A stretch of 64,000 nucleotides of DNA from NCBI RefSeq assembly GCF_008369915.1, contig NZ_VSRN01000001.1:6568501-6632500 (forward strand), given 5' to 3'. The position numbers and the translations under genes are program-made. Shown in pieces: positions 1 through 8,743 of this stretch. The notes below the pieces were generated by a model, which was given only the letters and a program-made list of their open reading frames with translations, was not told the DNA's origin and searched no databases. Every line of letters starts with the position of its first letter. Position 1 is the stretch's first letter. The DNA comes from Dyadobacter sp. UC 10. GTDB lineage: Bacteria; Bacteroidota; Bacteroidia; Cytophagales; Spirosomataceae.

Positions 1-1117
1 TCACTTTTTCATTGCCTTCCATGATATTACCTTCCACATAAGCACGGCCAAAAACGAGGTGGTCGAGCTTACTTCTGCCGGCTTCCGGTTTTAGAATGCG
101 GTGGCCAATCGGCGAATCCTTCGGTGTTTGGGGACCGGGTTTGAAATAGTTATTGATGATATTGTACATTGCCCGGTAATCGCCGCCATCGATCGAGCGG
201 TGCACCCAGTTGAAAACCACGTTATTGGCAAAATTGAATATTCCGTACCAGCCGATCGAGGGATTCCTGCCCGCATTATTTGCCCATAAGTTGCGCATGA
301 ACGTACAGTTTTCACCGCCGAGCGTACTGCCGAAAGAGTGGTTCCAGGTATCCAGTGTTTCAGAAAAAATCGAGTTCTGGATCGTGATATTCACGGTCGG
401 CAGCTTCTGTTCCTGCGCGCCGGTACTGTCGTTATACATGTGCCTGTACATCGACATATTTTCATCCAAACCCCAGCTGGCCGACACGTGGTCGATCATG
501 ATATTCCCGATCGGGTTACCGCCGATCGAGTCGTCGCGGCGGCCTACAAAAGTCTCACCGCGGCGGAAGCGCATGTGACGGATCACGACATCGTGCGTAT
601 TGATCCAGACCGTTTCACCAGCAACACAAACGCCGTCGCCCGGGGCAGTCTGACCTGCGATGGTAATGTAAGGCGCGCGGATAATGAGCGGCGTTTTGAT
701 CCGGATGATTCCGGCCACATTGAATACGATTATGCGTGCCCCACCCTTTTCACAAGCGTCGCGCAAAGTGCCGGGACCGCTGTCTTCCAGACTGGTTACC
801 ACGTAAACTTTCCCGCCACGTCCACCAAAACTGAAAGCGCCACCGCCCTGAGCGCCAGGAAATGCGGGAATATCGGATTGGGGCAGGTCAACCGGCCGGG
901 CAGCCCAGGGAATATAAGGTTTCCCCGCTTTCGCCTCTGCTTCAATAATCGGCAATGCTTTTTGCCAGGCAATTTCAGACCTCCTCGCAGCTTCCGCCAG
1001 CAAAGAATCACTGGTCTTCTGAGCCGCCGCGGGGATTTTGGGGTATTGAGCGAAAGCACTTCCGGAAGCCAGCAACATGGCTATTAATGTGTAGTGGGGT
1101 ATTTTTGGGATATTCAT
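1..1117 (-). CDS. Secreted pectate-lyase-like polysaccharide lyase (3' end outside window)
   Basis: The reading frame is open from an ATG at 1117 down to base 1 (372 codons), so the C-terminus is missing. The first ~24 residues form a signal peptide ending in SGSAFAQ. Residues ~95-130 (FPGAQGGGAFSFGGRGGKVY, then SLEDSGPGTLRDA) are the N-terminal beta-helix entry typical of pectate lyase family 1-like proteins in Bacteroidota. Further down, repeated strands with GGNPIGNIMIDHVSASWG and WANNAGRNPSIG fit a right-handed parallel beta-helix. Family knowledge says such enzymes cleave acidic polysaccharides such as pectate by beta-elimination in the periplasm or at the cell surface. It lies downstream of susC-susD on the same strand, separated by a repeat-bearing 227-bp gap, which supports a role in glycan degradation. 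Substrate specificity cannot be read from the sequence. Confidence 0.85.
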   Translation of the reverse strand, partial: MNIPKIPHYTLIAMLLASGSAFAQYPKIPAAAQKTSDSLLAEAARRSEIAWQKALPIIEAEAKAGKPYIPWAARPVDLPQSDIPAFPGAQGGGAFSFGGRGGKVYVVTSLEDSGPGTLRDACEKGGARIIVFNVAGIIRIKTPLIIRAPYITIAGQTAPGDGVCVAGETVWINTHDVVIRHMRFRRGETFVGRRDDSIGGNPIGNIMIDHVSASWGLDENMSMYRHMYNDSTGAQEQKLPTVNITIQNSIFSETLDTWNHSFGSTLGGENCTFMRNLWANNAGRNPSIGWYGIFNFANNVVFNWVHRSIDGGDYRAMYNIINNYFKPGPQTPKDSPIGHRILKPEAGRSKLDHLVFGRAYVEGNIMEGNEKV

Positions 1118-1140
1118 GGAAAGTGGGTTTTGGGTTTGCT

Positions 1141-1341
1141 GTTGGCTCTTAGCTTTTGGCTGTTAGCTTTTAGCTGTTAGCGGTTAGCTTTTGGCTTTTA
1201 GCTGTTGGCTTATTTGCGTTGATTGTAATAGTTGGAATTATGGTTTTAGGGTAAAATTTTCCGTATCCGAGATAGCTGAAACTAATAGCTAATGGCTAAT
1301 GGCTAATAGCTAACAGCTAAAAGCCAATAGCCAACAGCCAG
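1141..1341. repeat. TTAGCTN heptamer repeats in inverted arms
   Basis: The left arm (about 1147-1210) is a run of degenerate 7-mers of the form TTAGCTN or TTGGCTN. The right arm (about 1271-1338) is the same run in inverted orientation (AGCTAATGGCTAATGGCTAA and so on). An AT-rich spacer of about 60 bp lies between them, so the whole could fold into one long imperfect hairpin. It fills the gap between the susD stop and the start of the pectate-lyase-like gene. A second copy of the family is at 27320-27470. Confidence 0.75.
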
Positions 1342-1344
1342 TCC

Positions 1345-3099
1345 CTACCTCAACGGATCAAAACTGCCTGACGGCCAGCCCGCGGTTTGTTCCAGTTTTG
1401 GATTGTTGGCCAGGGCTGCGGGGGGGATTGCGAAATAATAATATTCGGGCAGCCAGTTTATTTTGTATTTGGTGTCCAGCACCCTGGGAACAATCTCGAA
1501 ATACCGCAGGTAGGCTGAATCCAGCGGCATAGCATCGCGGCGCGTTGCGAAATCGGCTCCGGCGATGGCAGAGGTTTTGAGTTTCACGTCGATTCCCGTC
1601 CTGGTTTTTCCGTTCAATACCGTTTCAAATTTTTTCCACCTTCTCAAATCCCAGAAACGTTTTCCTTCGAAAGCGAATTCGATCTGACGTTCATACGAAA
1701 TGGCGTCGAACATTTCCTGGCGCGTCATTTTTGCTTTTAAACCATATAATCCGTCGGCCCCGGCGTCGATCCCCGCTCTCTTCCGGACTGCGATCAGCTG
1801 GTCGTAAGCTTCCTGAACCTGGTTAATGCCGCAGGCGGCTTCGGCGTAATTGAGCAATACTTCGGCATACCTCAGTTCGATCCAGTCGCCGCCGCTGTTT
1901 ACAACTGCTCCGGTGGGCAAGTTCGGGTCGATCGCCTTTCGGGCATAAAATCCCGTGGTAGTTGCTTTTTGCTCAACGGTTTTATTGTCAACCAGGTAAG
2001 TCCATAACCGATAGTTGGCATTTCCGTTGATGTGCCACGTAGCTCCGTTGAATGCAATCGTCTGGTCGAATCTTGGGTCACGGTTTTTGTAAAACAGCTT
2101 TTCGTTATACCCCGAGCCGGTTTCTGTAATCTTCTTTCCGTTTTTCATTGGAAAAGCCTGCACAATTTCCCAGGTGGGCTGATTGGAACCGCCCGCCGTG
2201 CCCAGGTAAGATGGCCTGGTATTGTTGTCGTAACCCTGATTTTTGCTCACCTGGTCGCCGACTAAATTATTATAGCATGTAACCCATACCGCTTCCGGGT
2301 TATTCGCTTCTTCAAACCACAACTTTTGAAAATTGTCGTGGAGCCTGTAACCATTCGCTGAAAGCAAATCAATAGCCTGTTTATTAGCATCATAGGCGGC
2401 CTTCCAGCGTTCAGGCAGGTCCTGCGGATTGAACTGCGGGCTGGCCCAGTTAAGCAATATCCTTCCTTTGTAAGCCGCAGCCGTGCCACTGGTAATCCGG
2501 CCCCAATCGTTTGAATTGCCCCATTTGCCCGGCAGGCCAGCGATGCTGTAATCGAGGTCTTTTACGATTTGAGCGATACTTTCCGAGGTCGGACTTCTGG
2601 GAATAGCAGCTTCGTCCTTTGCTTCCTGCCCTACTCCTTCAAGGGGTTCCAGCACCAGCGGAACGCCTCCATATAACCGCACCAGCTCGTAATATCTATG
2701 CGCCCGGAAGAATGTAACCTGCGCCATCAGCTGTTTTTTATAGGCTTCGCTCAATGTGCCTTCGGGCGTTTTAAGCAAGAATTGATTGATAGAACGGATC
2801 TTACCGTAGTTGTTGGTCGCATTGACGGCAGTTCCAAAATCAACAACGGTATTTAACTGAACAGTGCCTTCGAAAAAGCGCGTTTCGCCCGCTATCTCGT
2901 CCGAACATTTCAAAAAATCGCCGGTGGGCCAAACGGGCAGATTCTGGTCGTATACATAGTCGACATACGCACGGGCCAGCAGGGAATCGTTGAAAACCTG
3001 CTCTTCATTAAAAGCCGACAAGTCTGTTTTTTCCAATACATCCTGACAGGCAGAAAGTGCCAGAACTGCAAAAAGAATAGGAATATGACGCATTTTCAT
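1345..3099 (-). CDS. SusD/RagB-family glycan-binding outer-membrane lipoprotein
   Basis: 584 residues. The N-terminus MKMRHIPILFAVLALSAC ends in a lipobox (LSAC), so residue 18 should be the lipidated cysteine. Family features include the N-terminal SusD-like segment (FNEEQVFNDSLLARAYVDYV), TPR-like helices around FFRAHRYYELVRLYGGVPLV (~130-150), and a C-terminal RagB/SusD region with the recurrent YAEVLLNYAEAACGIN and ERQIEFAFEGKRFWDLRRWK motifs. SusD proteins sit on the cell surface and cap the SusC pore while binding the oligosaccharide. The start lies 10 bp after the susC stop, so the two are co-transcribed. The ligand is unknown; the neighbouring lyase suggests pectin-like material, which is inference. 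Confidence 0.96.
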   Translation of the reverse strand: MKMRHIPILFAVLALSACQDVLEKTDLSAFNEEQVFNDSLLARAYVDYVYDQNLPVWPTGDFLKCSDEIAGETRFFEGTVQLNTVVDFGTAVNATNNYGKIRSINQFLLKTPEGTLSEAYKKQLMAQVTFFRAHRYYELVRLYGGVPLVLEPLEGVGQEAKDEAAIPRSPTSESIAQIVKDLDYSIAGLPGKWGNSNDWGRITSGTAAAYKGRILLNWASPQFNPQDLPERWKAAYDANKQAIDLLSANGYRLHDNFQKLWFEEANNPEAVWVTCYNNLVGDQVSKNQGYDNNTRPSYLGTAGGSNQPTWEIVQAFPMKNGKKITETGSGYNEKLFYKNRDPRFDQTIAFNGATWHINGNANYRLWTYLVDNKTVEQKATTTGFYARKAIDPNLPTGAVVNSGGDWIELRYAEVLLNYAEAACGINQVQEAYDQLIAVRKRAGIDAGADGLYGLKAKMTRQEMFDAISYERQIEFAFEGKRFWDLRRWKKFETVLNGKTRTGIDVKLKTSAIAGADFATRRDAMPLDSAYLRYFEIVPRVLDTKYKINWLPEYYYFAIPPAALANNPKLEQTAGWPSGSFDPLR

Positions 3100-3109
3100 A
3101 GTTTCGATT

Positions 3110-6100
3110 TTAAAGCGTGAGGTTCAGTCCCAGTGAAAAAGTGCGAAGTACCGGATAGGTATTGTAGGCGCCCACAGCATCCTTGTAATCATAGGGGTTA
3201 GAGAAATTCACCGGATTCATTCCTACTGCAAAGATTTTCAGATTAGAAACGCCCAGCTTTTTGGTCAGATTCTGACCGAGCGAGTACGACAGATTGATAC
3301 TTCTCATGCGGAAAGAGAATGCATTCCGGAACCAGAATGAAGAAACGACGGCGTAGCTATCTTCGTAAAATGGGTCGGGATACGCTGCATTCGTATTTTC
3401 AGGTGTATAATGGTCGTTCCAGAAAACCGGACGCGAGATCTGTGTGGTCGCCCGTTTGCGCGCATCGCCTTCTACGACGGCTTGTCCCCCGAAAGAACCT
3501 GCGGTGACCATATCCACGCTGAATCCGCGATAGTTAAAGCCAAGTGAAAACCCAAAGTTATAATGGTTGCTTTCTTTCGGCGTCAGCCAATCGAGATCTT
3601 CTTCGGTGATTTTTCCATCGGGCTCGCTGTACGCACCGTTGGCTTCACGCGGACCGCGGATATCTTTGTAATAAAGCATTCCCGGCTTGGGAGCGACTCC
3701 GAAAATCGTGTAATCAGGCGATTTTTCCAGAAATGCATCCACTTCCTGCTGCGACCGGAACATACCGAGGTAATGGTAACCCTGCACGCCCATATCGCTG
3801 GATCGACCGGTAGGGTCACGCCAGGTTCCAACATTCAGCGCTTCCACGTCTACTATGATATTCTTGTTGTCGTTCCATGCCAGGAAACCGCCCACGTTGT
3901 AGGAAAGATCTTTACCGATTTTGTCTTTCCAGCCGAGTGAAAGTTCTGTCCCGAAGGAGTTAATCGTCGCATAATTTTCCGCCGGCATAACCGAACCGAT
4001 TGTCAGCGGAACGGAGGCCGAAAGTGTCGTGAGCAGGTTGTATCCGTGATCATGGTAAAAATCAAATCCTGCGGATAACCGGCTGTTCAGGAATGTGGCA
4101 TCGAGACCGATGTTCTTCTTGGTAACATCGTCCCAGCGGCCCATGTAGTTAGGCAGTTTTTCCAGCTTGATACCCACCGTGCGGCCACTGTTGCCACCAA
4201 ACACCGCGCCATTTGAAGCTTGTACGGTGTAGCGCTGCATCCACTGCCAGGCAGCCGTCCTGTCGCCACCGAGGAAGCCGATCGACGCGCGCAGTTTCAG
4301 GAAGTCGACGAATGGAACTTTCTCTTTAAAAAAGCCCTCTTCCGAAATTACCCAGCCCGCGGAAAAGCTTGGAAATGTTCCCCACCGGTACTCAGGAGCG
4401 AATTTGGTAGAAGCATCGCGGCGGAAGGACGCCTCGAACAGATATTTATCGGCATAACTATAATTGATCCTGCCCACATAAGATTGGATCCCGCCTTCAT
4501 TCGCCAGGTTTGGCCCAATATCTTTCACTCCAAGCGCAGACATCAGGTAATCATTTCCGCCATCAAAAATTCCTTCCTTGGAGGCGGCGATACTTTCCGC
4601 ATACGTTTCCGATTGCTCTACCAAAGCAAGGACTCCGACGGAATGCCGGCCAAAGTCGCGGTGATAGTTCAGGTTAAAATTGAACTGGTACGCGTCGGTA
4701 TAGCCCGGATTAAACCGAAGTAAATCTGCATTTTTGATCATGGTAGGCGGATTGGGCGTTCCTCCGTAAATGTGCCTGTTTTCGCCCAGCATTGAAAAAC
4801 CGTAGCCTTTGTAAAAGGTACCATATTGCTTGCCCCAATCGTTGCCCAGGTTCCGGTTATAGATTGCCTTGGCTTTCAGTCCGGGAACAAAAGGGATATT
4901 CACTTCGAGGTATGCGTTAATATTCAAAACCACATTTCTCGACCGGGTGTAGTTATTAAGTCGCTGTGCCTCAAAGAAATGGAAGCCGGTCGTACCCGAA
5001 CCTCCGGGCAATAATACCGGCAGCCCATCGACATACGGCGGAATAAATTGGGGGGTATTCAGCAAATTAGTCACATCCTTCTCCGGATTCTCGCCGCCTT
5101 GTTTGAGGTAAAAAAGCTTGTTGTCGGACAGATTACCACTCACTCCCAAACCAGCCCTGATATTCTTAGTCACATTCACATCCGTACTCGCGCGGAAATT
5201 CCATTTTTTATAATCGATCTTGTCGACATTTCCATTCTGGTAATAATAGGCCGCACCCGCATAGAAAGTAGCTTTTTCTGAGCCGCCGCTAACATTGATC
5301 GTGTGCCGCATATTGAGTGATGGCTTCCATGCCCTGTCGAACCAATTGTAGTTGTTCTTACGGAAATGTTCCAGCTCGTCGGGTGAATAAAATTCTGCGT
5401 TATCTGGCTGCAAGCCACGGGTTGTGTTGTAATCGTTCAGGTAGGTCGCCAAATCAACCCCGTTCATCATTTTGGATTTGTAGGCTGCATCCGACGTACC
5501 GGCTGTACCGCTGTAACTGATCTGCGGTTTGCCGGATTTTCCTCTTTTCGTACGCACCACAATCACGCCCAGCGCCGCCCTGGCACCGTACACGGCAGCG
5601 GCTCCGTCTTTCAAAACCGAAAAGCTTTCGATCTCCGAAGCATCCAGCAGCCTGAAATCAGCTTCTGTTCTGACCACATCGTCGATGACATATAATGGGG
5701 CACTGGTTCCGCCATCCTTGGAAGCCGCGGGCGGATTACGTATTACGATAGAGGCCTGATTTCCAGGCCGGGAGGTTCCACCCGAAATGTTGACTCCCGG
5801 CAACTTACCTACCAGCGCAGAAGAAATGTCGCCAACCGGCAGCTCGTCAATCTCTTTCACCCTTACGGTACCGACGGCGCCGGTGAGATGCGATCGCTTC
5901 TGCTCACCGTAACCGACCACTACCACATCTTCCAGAGCCTTTACGTCCGGTTCGAGTGTGACATTCAACGCAGTTTGTTTTCCTATTTCAATGGTTTGAC
6001 TGGTAAAGCCCACGTAACTGATTACAACCGAACCGCCTTGCGCAGGCACATTCAGTGTAAATTTCCCCTCCGCATTCGTAATTGTCCCGGTGTTGGATCC

Positions 6101-6238
6101 GGCCACCAGTACCGAAACGCCTGGAAGCGGCTCTCGCGAGCCTCCATCAGTCACAGTACCGCTGAGCTGTCTTGTTTGAGCTATCCCGCACAATGCAGTG
6201 CACAGCAGGAATAAGGTTAGTAGAAATTTCCTTGACAT
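3110..6238 (-). CDS. SusC/RagA-family TonB-linked outer-membrane transporter
   Basis: 1042 residues with a signal peptide (MSRKFLLTLFLLCTALCGIAQ). Residues ~22-110 are a carboxypeptidase-regulatory-like beta-sandwich (GTVTDGGSREPLPGVSVLV), followed by the SusC signature DVVVVGYGEQKR (~102-115), a plug domain (DISSALVGKLPGVNI, LYVIDDVV, SFSVLKDGAAAVYGARAALG), then a ~800-residue barrel ending in the short aromatic/hydrophobic terminus LGLNLTL. It imports glycan fragments across the outer membrane using TonB energy and works with the SusD encoded next. No N-terminal FecR-interacting (STN) domain is visible, so transcription is unlikely to be signalled through an anti-sigma factor by this protein itself. 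A palindrome upstream may be its operator. Confidence 0.97.
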   Translation of the reverse strand: MSRKFLLTLFLLCTALCGIAQTRQLSGTVTDGGSREPLPGVSVLVAGSNTGTITNAEGKFTLNVPAQGGSVVISYVGFTSQTIEIGKQTALNVTLEPDVKALEDVVVVGYGEQKRSHLTGAVGTVRVKEIDELPVGDISSALVGKLPGVNISGGTSRPGNQASIVIRNPPAASKDGGTSAPLYVIDDVVRTEADFRLLDASEIESFSVLKDGAAAVYGARAALGVIVVRTKRGKSGKPQISYSGTAGTSDAAYKSKMMNGVDLATYLNDYNTTRGLQPDNAEFYSPDELEHFRKNNYNWFDRAWKPSLNMRHTINVSGGSEKATFYAGAAYYYQNGNVDKIDYKKWNFRASTDVNVTKNIRAGLGVSGNLSDNKLFYLKQGGENPEKDVTNLLNTPQFIPPYVDGLPVLLPGGSGTTGFHFFEAQRLNNYTRSRNVVLNINAYLEVNIPFVPGLKAKAIYNRNLGNDWGKQYGTFYKGYGFSMLGENRHIYGGTPNPPTMIKNADLLRFNPGYTDAYQFNFNLNYHRDFGRHSVGVLALVEQSETYAESIAASKEGIFDGGNDYLMSALGVKDIGPNLANEGGIQSYVGRINYSYADKYLFEASFRRDASTKFAPEYRWGTFPSFSAGWVISEEGFFKEKVPFVDFLKLRASIGFLGGDRTAAWQWMQRYTVQASNGAVFGGNSGRTVGIKLEKLPNYMGRWDDVTKKNIGLDATFLNSRLSAGFDFYHDHGYNLLTTLSASVPLTIGSVMPAENYATINSFGTELSLGWKDKIGKDLSYNVGGFLAWNDNKNIIVDVEALNVGTWRDPTGRSSDMGVQGYHYLGMFRSQQEVDAFLEKSPDYTIFGVAPKPGMLYYKDIRGPREANGAYSEPDGKITEEDLDWLTPKESNHYNFGFSLGFNYRGFSVDMVTAGSFGGQAVVEGDARKRATTQISRPVFWNDHYTPENTNAAYPDPFYEDSYAVVSSFWFRNAFSFRMRSINLSYSLGQNLTKKLGVSNLKIFAVGMNPVNFSNPYDYKDAVGAYNTYPVLRTFSLGLNLTL

Positions 6239-6362
6239 GTAACTGAGCTATTTAAAATATCATTATTTAAATAATACGTCAGCTTTAAATTGATAAAATA
6301 CAATTTAAACCATGTTCAAGTCTATTTGAGTGATGTTTGGGAAGCAAGCACTTTCTAATTTT

Positions 6363-6394
6363 TATTTTTGCAATCGATACCGGGAACGATTGCA
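6363..6394. promoter_or_regulatory. Candidate operator: TGCAATCG...CGATTGCA palindrome
   Basis: Perfect 8-bp arms, TGCAATCG at 6369-6376 and CGATTGCA at 6387-6394, are separated by 10 bp (ATACCGGGAA). A TATTTTTG (-7-like) element at 6363-6370 overlaps the left arm on the plus strand. The CGATACCGGGAACG core has the shape of LacI-family operators. It is 131-156 bp upstream of susC. A role in controlling the polysaccharide locus is inference; no regulator gene is in this window. Confidence 0.4.
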
Positions 6395-6608
6395 GCCATA
6401 TAAAACAAAAATTCGAAAAAATAAGAAAGTGTTCAAAGGACACAATTTGCTGTTATCAAAAATAGAAGAAAGTGGCTGAGAATTTCCACAAAAATTGCAC
6501 TATTCGAATAATACACCTCAAAGAAAATCGGAGTTCAAATGTTCCGACTGTCGCAAATACCCCCCAATATTGGCAGATTAGCACACGCAGTTTTAGCACA
6601 GGCGACAT

Positions 6609-6616
6609 TAATTTTG
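6609..6616 (+). promoter_or_regulatory. -7 promoter element (TAATTTTG) for the VOC gene
   Basis: TAATTTTG fits the Bacteroidota TAnnTTTG consensus and lies 28 bp before the ATG at 6645. No TTG is found at the usual distance upstream, so this is a half-site only. Confidence 0.4.
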
Positions 6617-6644
6617 TTCAATCAAATCTAAAAACGATACTACC

Positions 6645-7145
6645 ATGGCAACTACAAACAAAATTCAACCCAATTTCTGGTTCGAAAATCAGGCAGAAGA
6701 AGCTGCCCGTTATTATGTATCCATTTTCAAAAATTCCAAAATCGGGAAAATTGCTTACTACGGTAGTGAGGGACAAGAAATTCATGGGCAGAAAGCAGGC
6801 TCGGTGATGACCGTCGAATATGAGATTGAAGGTCAGAAGTTTGTGAACCTCAACGGCGGCCCGCTCTTTAAATTCAATGAAGCGGTCTCCTTCATTATTG
6901 AATGCGAAACCCAGGAAGAAATTGATTACTACTGGGACAACTTGAAAGAAGGCGGCGATCCGCAGGCCCAGCAATGCGGCTGGTTGAAAGATCAGTTCGG
7001 TGTTTCCTGGCAGGTAGTACCTAAATTCCTGTCAGAAATCGGCGGCGATCCGGAAGACAAAGGCTTTCTAAGAGCGTTTAAAGCGATAATGCATATGAAG
7101 AAGCTGGATATCGCTGAGCTTGAAAAAGCATACCGCGGAGAATAA
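6645..7145 (+). CDS. VOC-family protein, PhnB/3-demethylubiquinone-methyltransferase-like fold
   Basis: 166 residues. The pattern IQPNFWFENQAEEAARYYVSIF at the start, the mid-protein FVNLNGGPLFKFNEAVSFIIE, and CGWLKDQFGVSWQVVPKFL (~122-140) are the hallmark of the PhnB-like subgroup of the vicinal oxygen chelate (glyoxalase) superfamily. Members are small cytoplasmic dimers; many are of unknown activity, and the old 3-demethylubiquinone methyltransferase label is a database artefact. The gene converges with the ECF42-type sigma factor (8 bp between stops). PhnB-like, YCII/DGPF and DHFR-like genes are recurrent companions of these sigma factors, so it probably belongs to that regulon; this is inference. 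Confidence 0.9.
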   Translation: MATTNKIQPNFWFENQAEEAARYYVSIFKNSKIGKIAYYGSEGQEIHGQKAGSVMTVEYEIEGQKFVNLNGGPLFKFNEAVSFIIECETQEEIDYYWDNLKEGGDPQAQQCGWLKDQFGVSWQVVPKFLSEIGGDPEDKGFLRAFKAIMHMKKLDIAELEKAYRGE

Positions 7146-7152
7146 TCCGGGG

Positions 7153-8379
7153 CTAGCGTTCATTCAGCTTTTTTTGAATCGCCCGTTTTTCAGGCTCTGT
7201 CCTGGCCAGTGCAAGTGCCTTTTCCAGGAACCGGGTTGCTACTCCCGGTTCTGCATCCTGATACAACTCCGCAAGTAGCAAAAAGTAAAAATGATTATCG
7301 CCGAGGCCGAGCTTTTCTGCCTCGGCGATCGCTGTTTTGCTGCCACGTGCTTTATACAACGCAAATGTCCGGTTGAGCGCAGCGCCCGGCGTGTACTGTA
7401 TCTGAAGAAGGTGATTGTAGTATTGCAGTATCTGCTCCCATTTTTCAGGAGAATCTTCTTTTTGAGTGTGCCAGAAGGCGATTCCGGCTTCCAGATGATA
7501 CCTCGAAAGATGATTTCCGCTTCTTGCATGATTTAAGAAATAGGCGCCTTTGGCTATTAAGTCACTATTCCAAAGCTGGATATCCTGCTCCTGATACAAA
7601 ATCAGCTCGCCCGATTCGTCCATACGTGCATCAAACCGGGAGGCGTGAAAACACATGAGCGCGAGCAGTGCATTGACTTTCGGCCTGTTGGTGACCGGGT
7701 TTTCGATCAGCATCGTGCAAAGGCGCATTGCTTCCAGACAGAGATCTTTCCGAAGGATTTTGTTCTGGCTCCGGGAGTAATAACCTTCATTAAAAACCAG
7801 ATAGATCGTCAGCAAAACCGGATCGAGCCGCTCTTCAATCGCATTTAAGCCAGGCAACTCGATCTCAATATCGTGTTCCCGCAGTTTCTCTTTCGCGCGG
7901 GTCAAACGTTTGCTGATCACTTCTTTACTGGTATTGAATGCATCCGCAATTTCTGATATCCCGAACCCGCATAATATCCGCAATGATAACCCGATCTGCG
8001 CTTCCGACGAAATAGCAGGGTTGCAGATCGCGAACATCATTTGTAACTGGCTGTCGTTGATATTCCCTGGCGACAAATCGATTTCGGCTTGTGAATTGTC
8101 CGACATGCCGGCAGCCCAGGCAGGCGCAACCTTCTCTTCGAAAATTGCGCCGCGCTGCAGGTAGTTTTTTGCGTTGTTTTTTGCGACCTGATAAAGCCAG
8201 CCCACAGGATTGGGCGGGACACCCTCAATACCCCACGCCTGCGTGGCCACCAGAAAAGTTTCGCTGGCTATATCCTCTGCAATCTCGATCTGACTGAATC
8301 CGAATCGCCGGCAAAGTACCGAAACGATCTTGCGATATTCTGTTCGGAACAAATGAGGGATCAGGTTGTCATTTTTCAT
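7153..8379 (-). CDS. ECF42-type RNA polymerase sigma factor with C-terminal DUF6596/TPR-like extension
   Basis: 408 residues from the ATG at 8379. A TTG 12 bp further upstream has only a 1-2 bp gap to the GAGGAAG tract and was rejected. Region sigma-2 is at ~20-90 (EDIASETFLVATQAW, GWLYQVAKNNAKNYL). Region sigma-4 is at ~125-170 (LRILCGFGISEIADAFNTS, VISKRLTRAKEKLREH). Beyond it, ~230 residues of helical repeats carry NEGYYSRS, ALLALMCFHASRFDAR and YYNHLLQIQYTPGAALNRT. This long extension is diagnostic of the ECF42 group, which lacks an anti-sigma factor. The start overlaps the YCII gene by 11 bp, giving translational coupling. The trigger of the regulon is unknown. Confidence 0.93.
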   Translation of the reverse strand: MKNDNLIPHLFRTEYRKIVSVLCRRFGFSQIEIAEDIASETFLVATQAWGIEGVPPNPVGWLYQVAKNNAKNYLQRGAIFEEKVAPAWAAGMSDNSQAEIDLSPGNINDSQLQMMFAICNPAISSEAQIGLSLRILCGFGISEIADAFNTSKEVISKRLTRAKEKLREHDIEIELPGLNAIEERLDPVLLTIYLVFNEGYYSRSQNKILRKDLCLEAMRLCTMLIENPVTNRPKVNALLALMCFHASRFDARMDESGELILYQEQDIQLWNSDLIAKGAYFLNHARSGNHLSRYHLEAGIAFWHTQKEDSPEKWEQILQYYNHLLQIQYTPGAALNRTFALYKARGSKTAIAEAEKLGLGDNHFYFLLLAELYQDAEPGVATRFLEKALALARTEPEKRAIQKKLNER

Positions 8380-8722
8380 GAACTGCCGCAATCTTCCTCA
8401 CTTCCACACTATTACCTTCGCCCAGCAAAATGGGGCACCCTGCCGCCATTTTCGTTGCTTCCTCAAGACTACCCGCTTTTACAATGATGAAGCCGGCGAG
8501 CGATTCCTTGATCTCCACAAATGGTCCATCTGTGACCACATCGCCCGGTTTAAGCACCTTGCCCTCGGTGGAAAGCCCTTTCCCACCCACAAATTTGTCC
8601 TGAGCGGCAATTCCACCGACCCAGTCGTTGTACATTTTCATATATCCCTGCATTTCCTCGGGCGATGGTTGCGCTTCCCTGGTCAACAGGTCAAGGCGCA
8701 TTAAAATCAGGTATTCATCCAT
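8369..8722 (-). CDS. YCII/DGPF-domain protein (COG3795 type)
   Basis: 117 residues from the ATG at 8722; a TTG two codons earlier was rejected. The N-terminal MDEYLILMRLD strand, the central GGKGLSTEGKVLKPGD and the DGPF motif (VTDGPFVEIKESLAGFIIVKA, with DGPF near residue 66) identify the YCII-like DGPF family, a small ferredoxin-like fold. The function of these proteins is unknown, although they almost always neighbour ECF41/ECF42 sigma factors. It sits between the DHFR-like gene upstream and the sigma factor downstream on the same strand, forming a three-gene operon. Confidence 0.92.
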   Translation of the reverse strand: MDEYLILMRLDLLTREAQPSPEEMQGYMKMYNDWVGGIAAQDKFVGGKGLSTEGKVLKPGDVVTDGPFVEIKESLAGFIIVKAGSLEEATKMAAGCPILLGEGNSVEVRKIAAVHEK

Positions 8723-8743
8723 ATTCAAATTATTATAAAAAGG

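Larger units (their letters stand above)
6239..6644. other. 406-bp divergent intergenic region between susC and the VOC gene
   Basis: AT-rich, with no convincing gene. An open frame of 111 codons starting at 6472 runs into the VOC gene in another frame, has a non-ATG start and no recognisable domain. The region holds a palindrome at 6369-6394 and a -7 promoter motif at 6609-6616, listed separately. I could not identify a matching TTG/TAnnTTTG pair for susC on the minus strand. Confidence 0.6.

Noticed and set aside
338..1087. 249-codon open frame on the plus strand
   Set aside because: Fully antisense to the pectate-lyase-like gene, whose protein is clearly recognisable. The plus-strand peptide has no domain.
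6472..6807. 111-codon plus-strand frame before the VOC gene
   Set aside because: Non-ATG start, overlaps the first 160 bp of the VOC gene in another frame, no recognisable domain.
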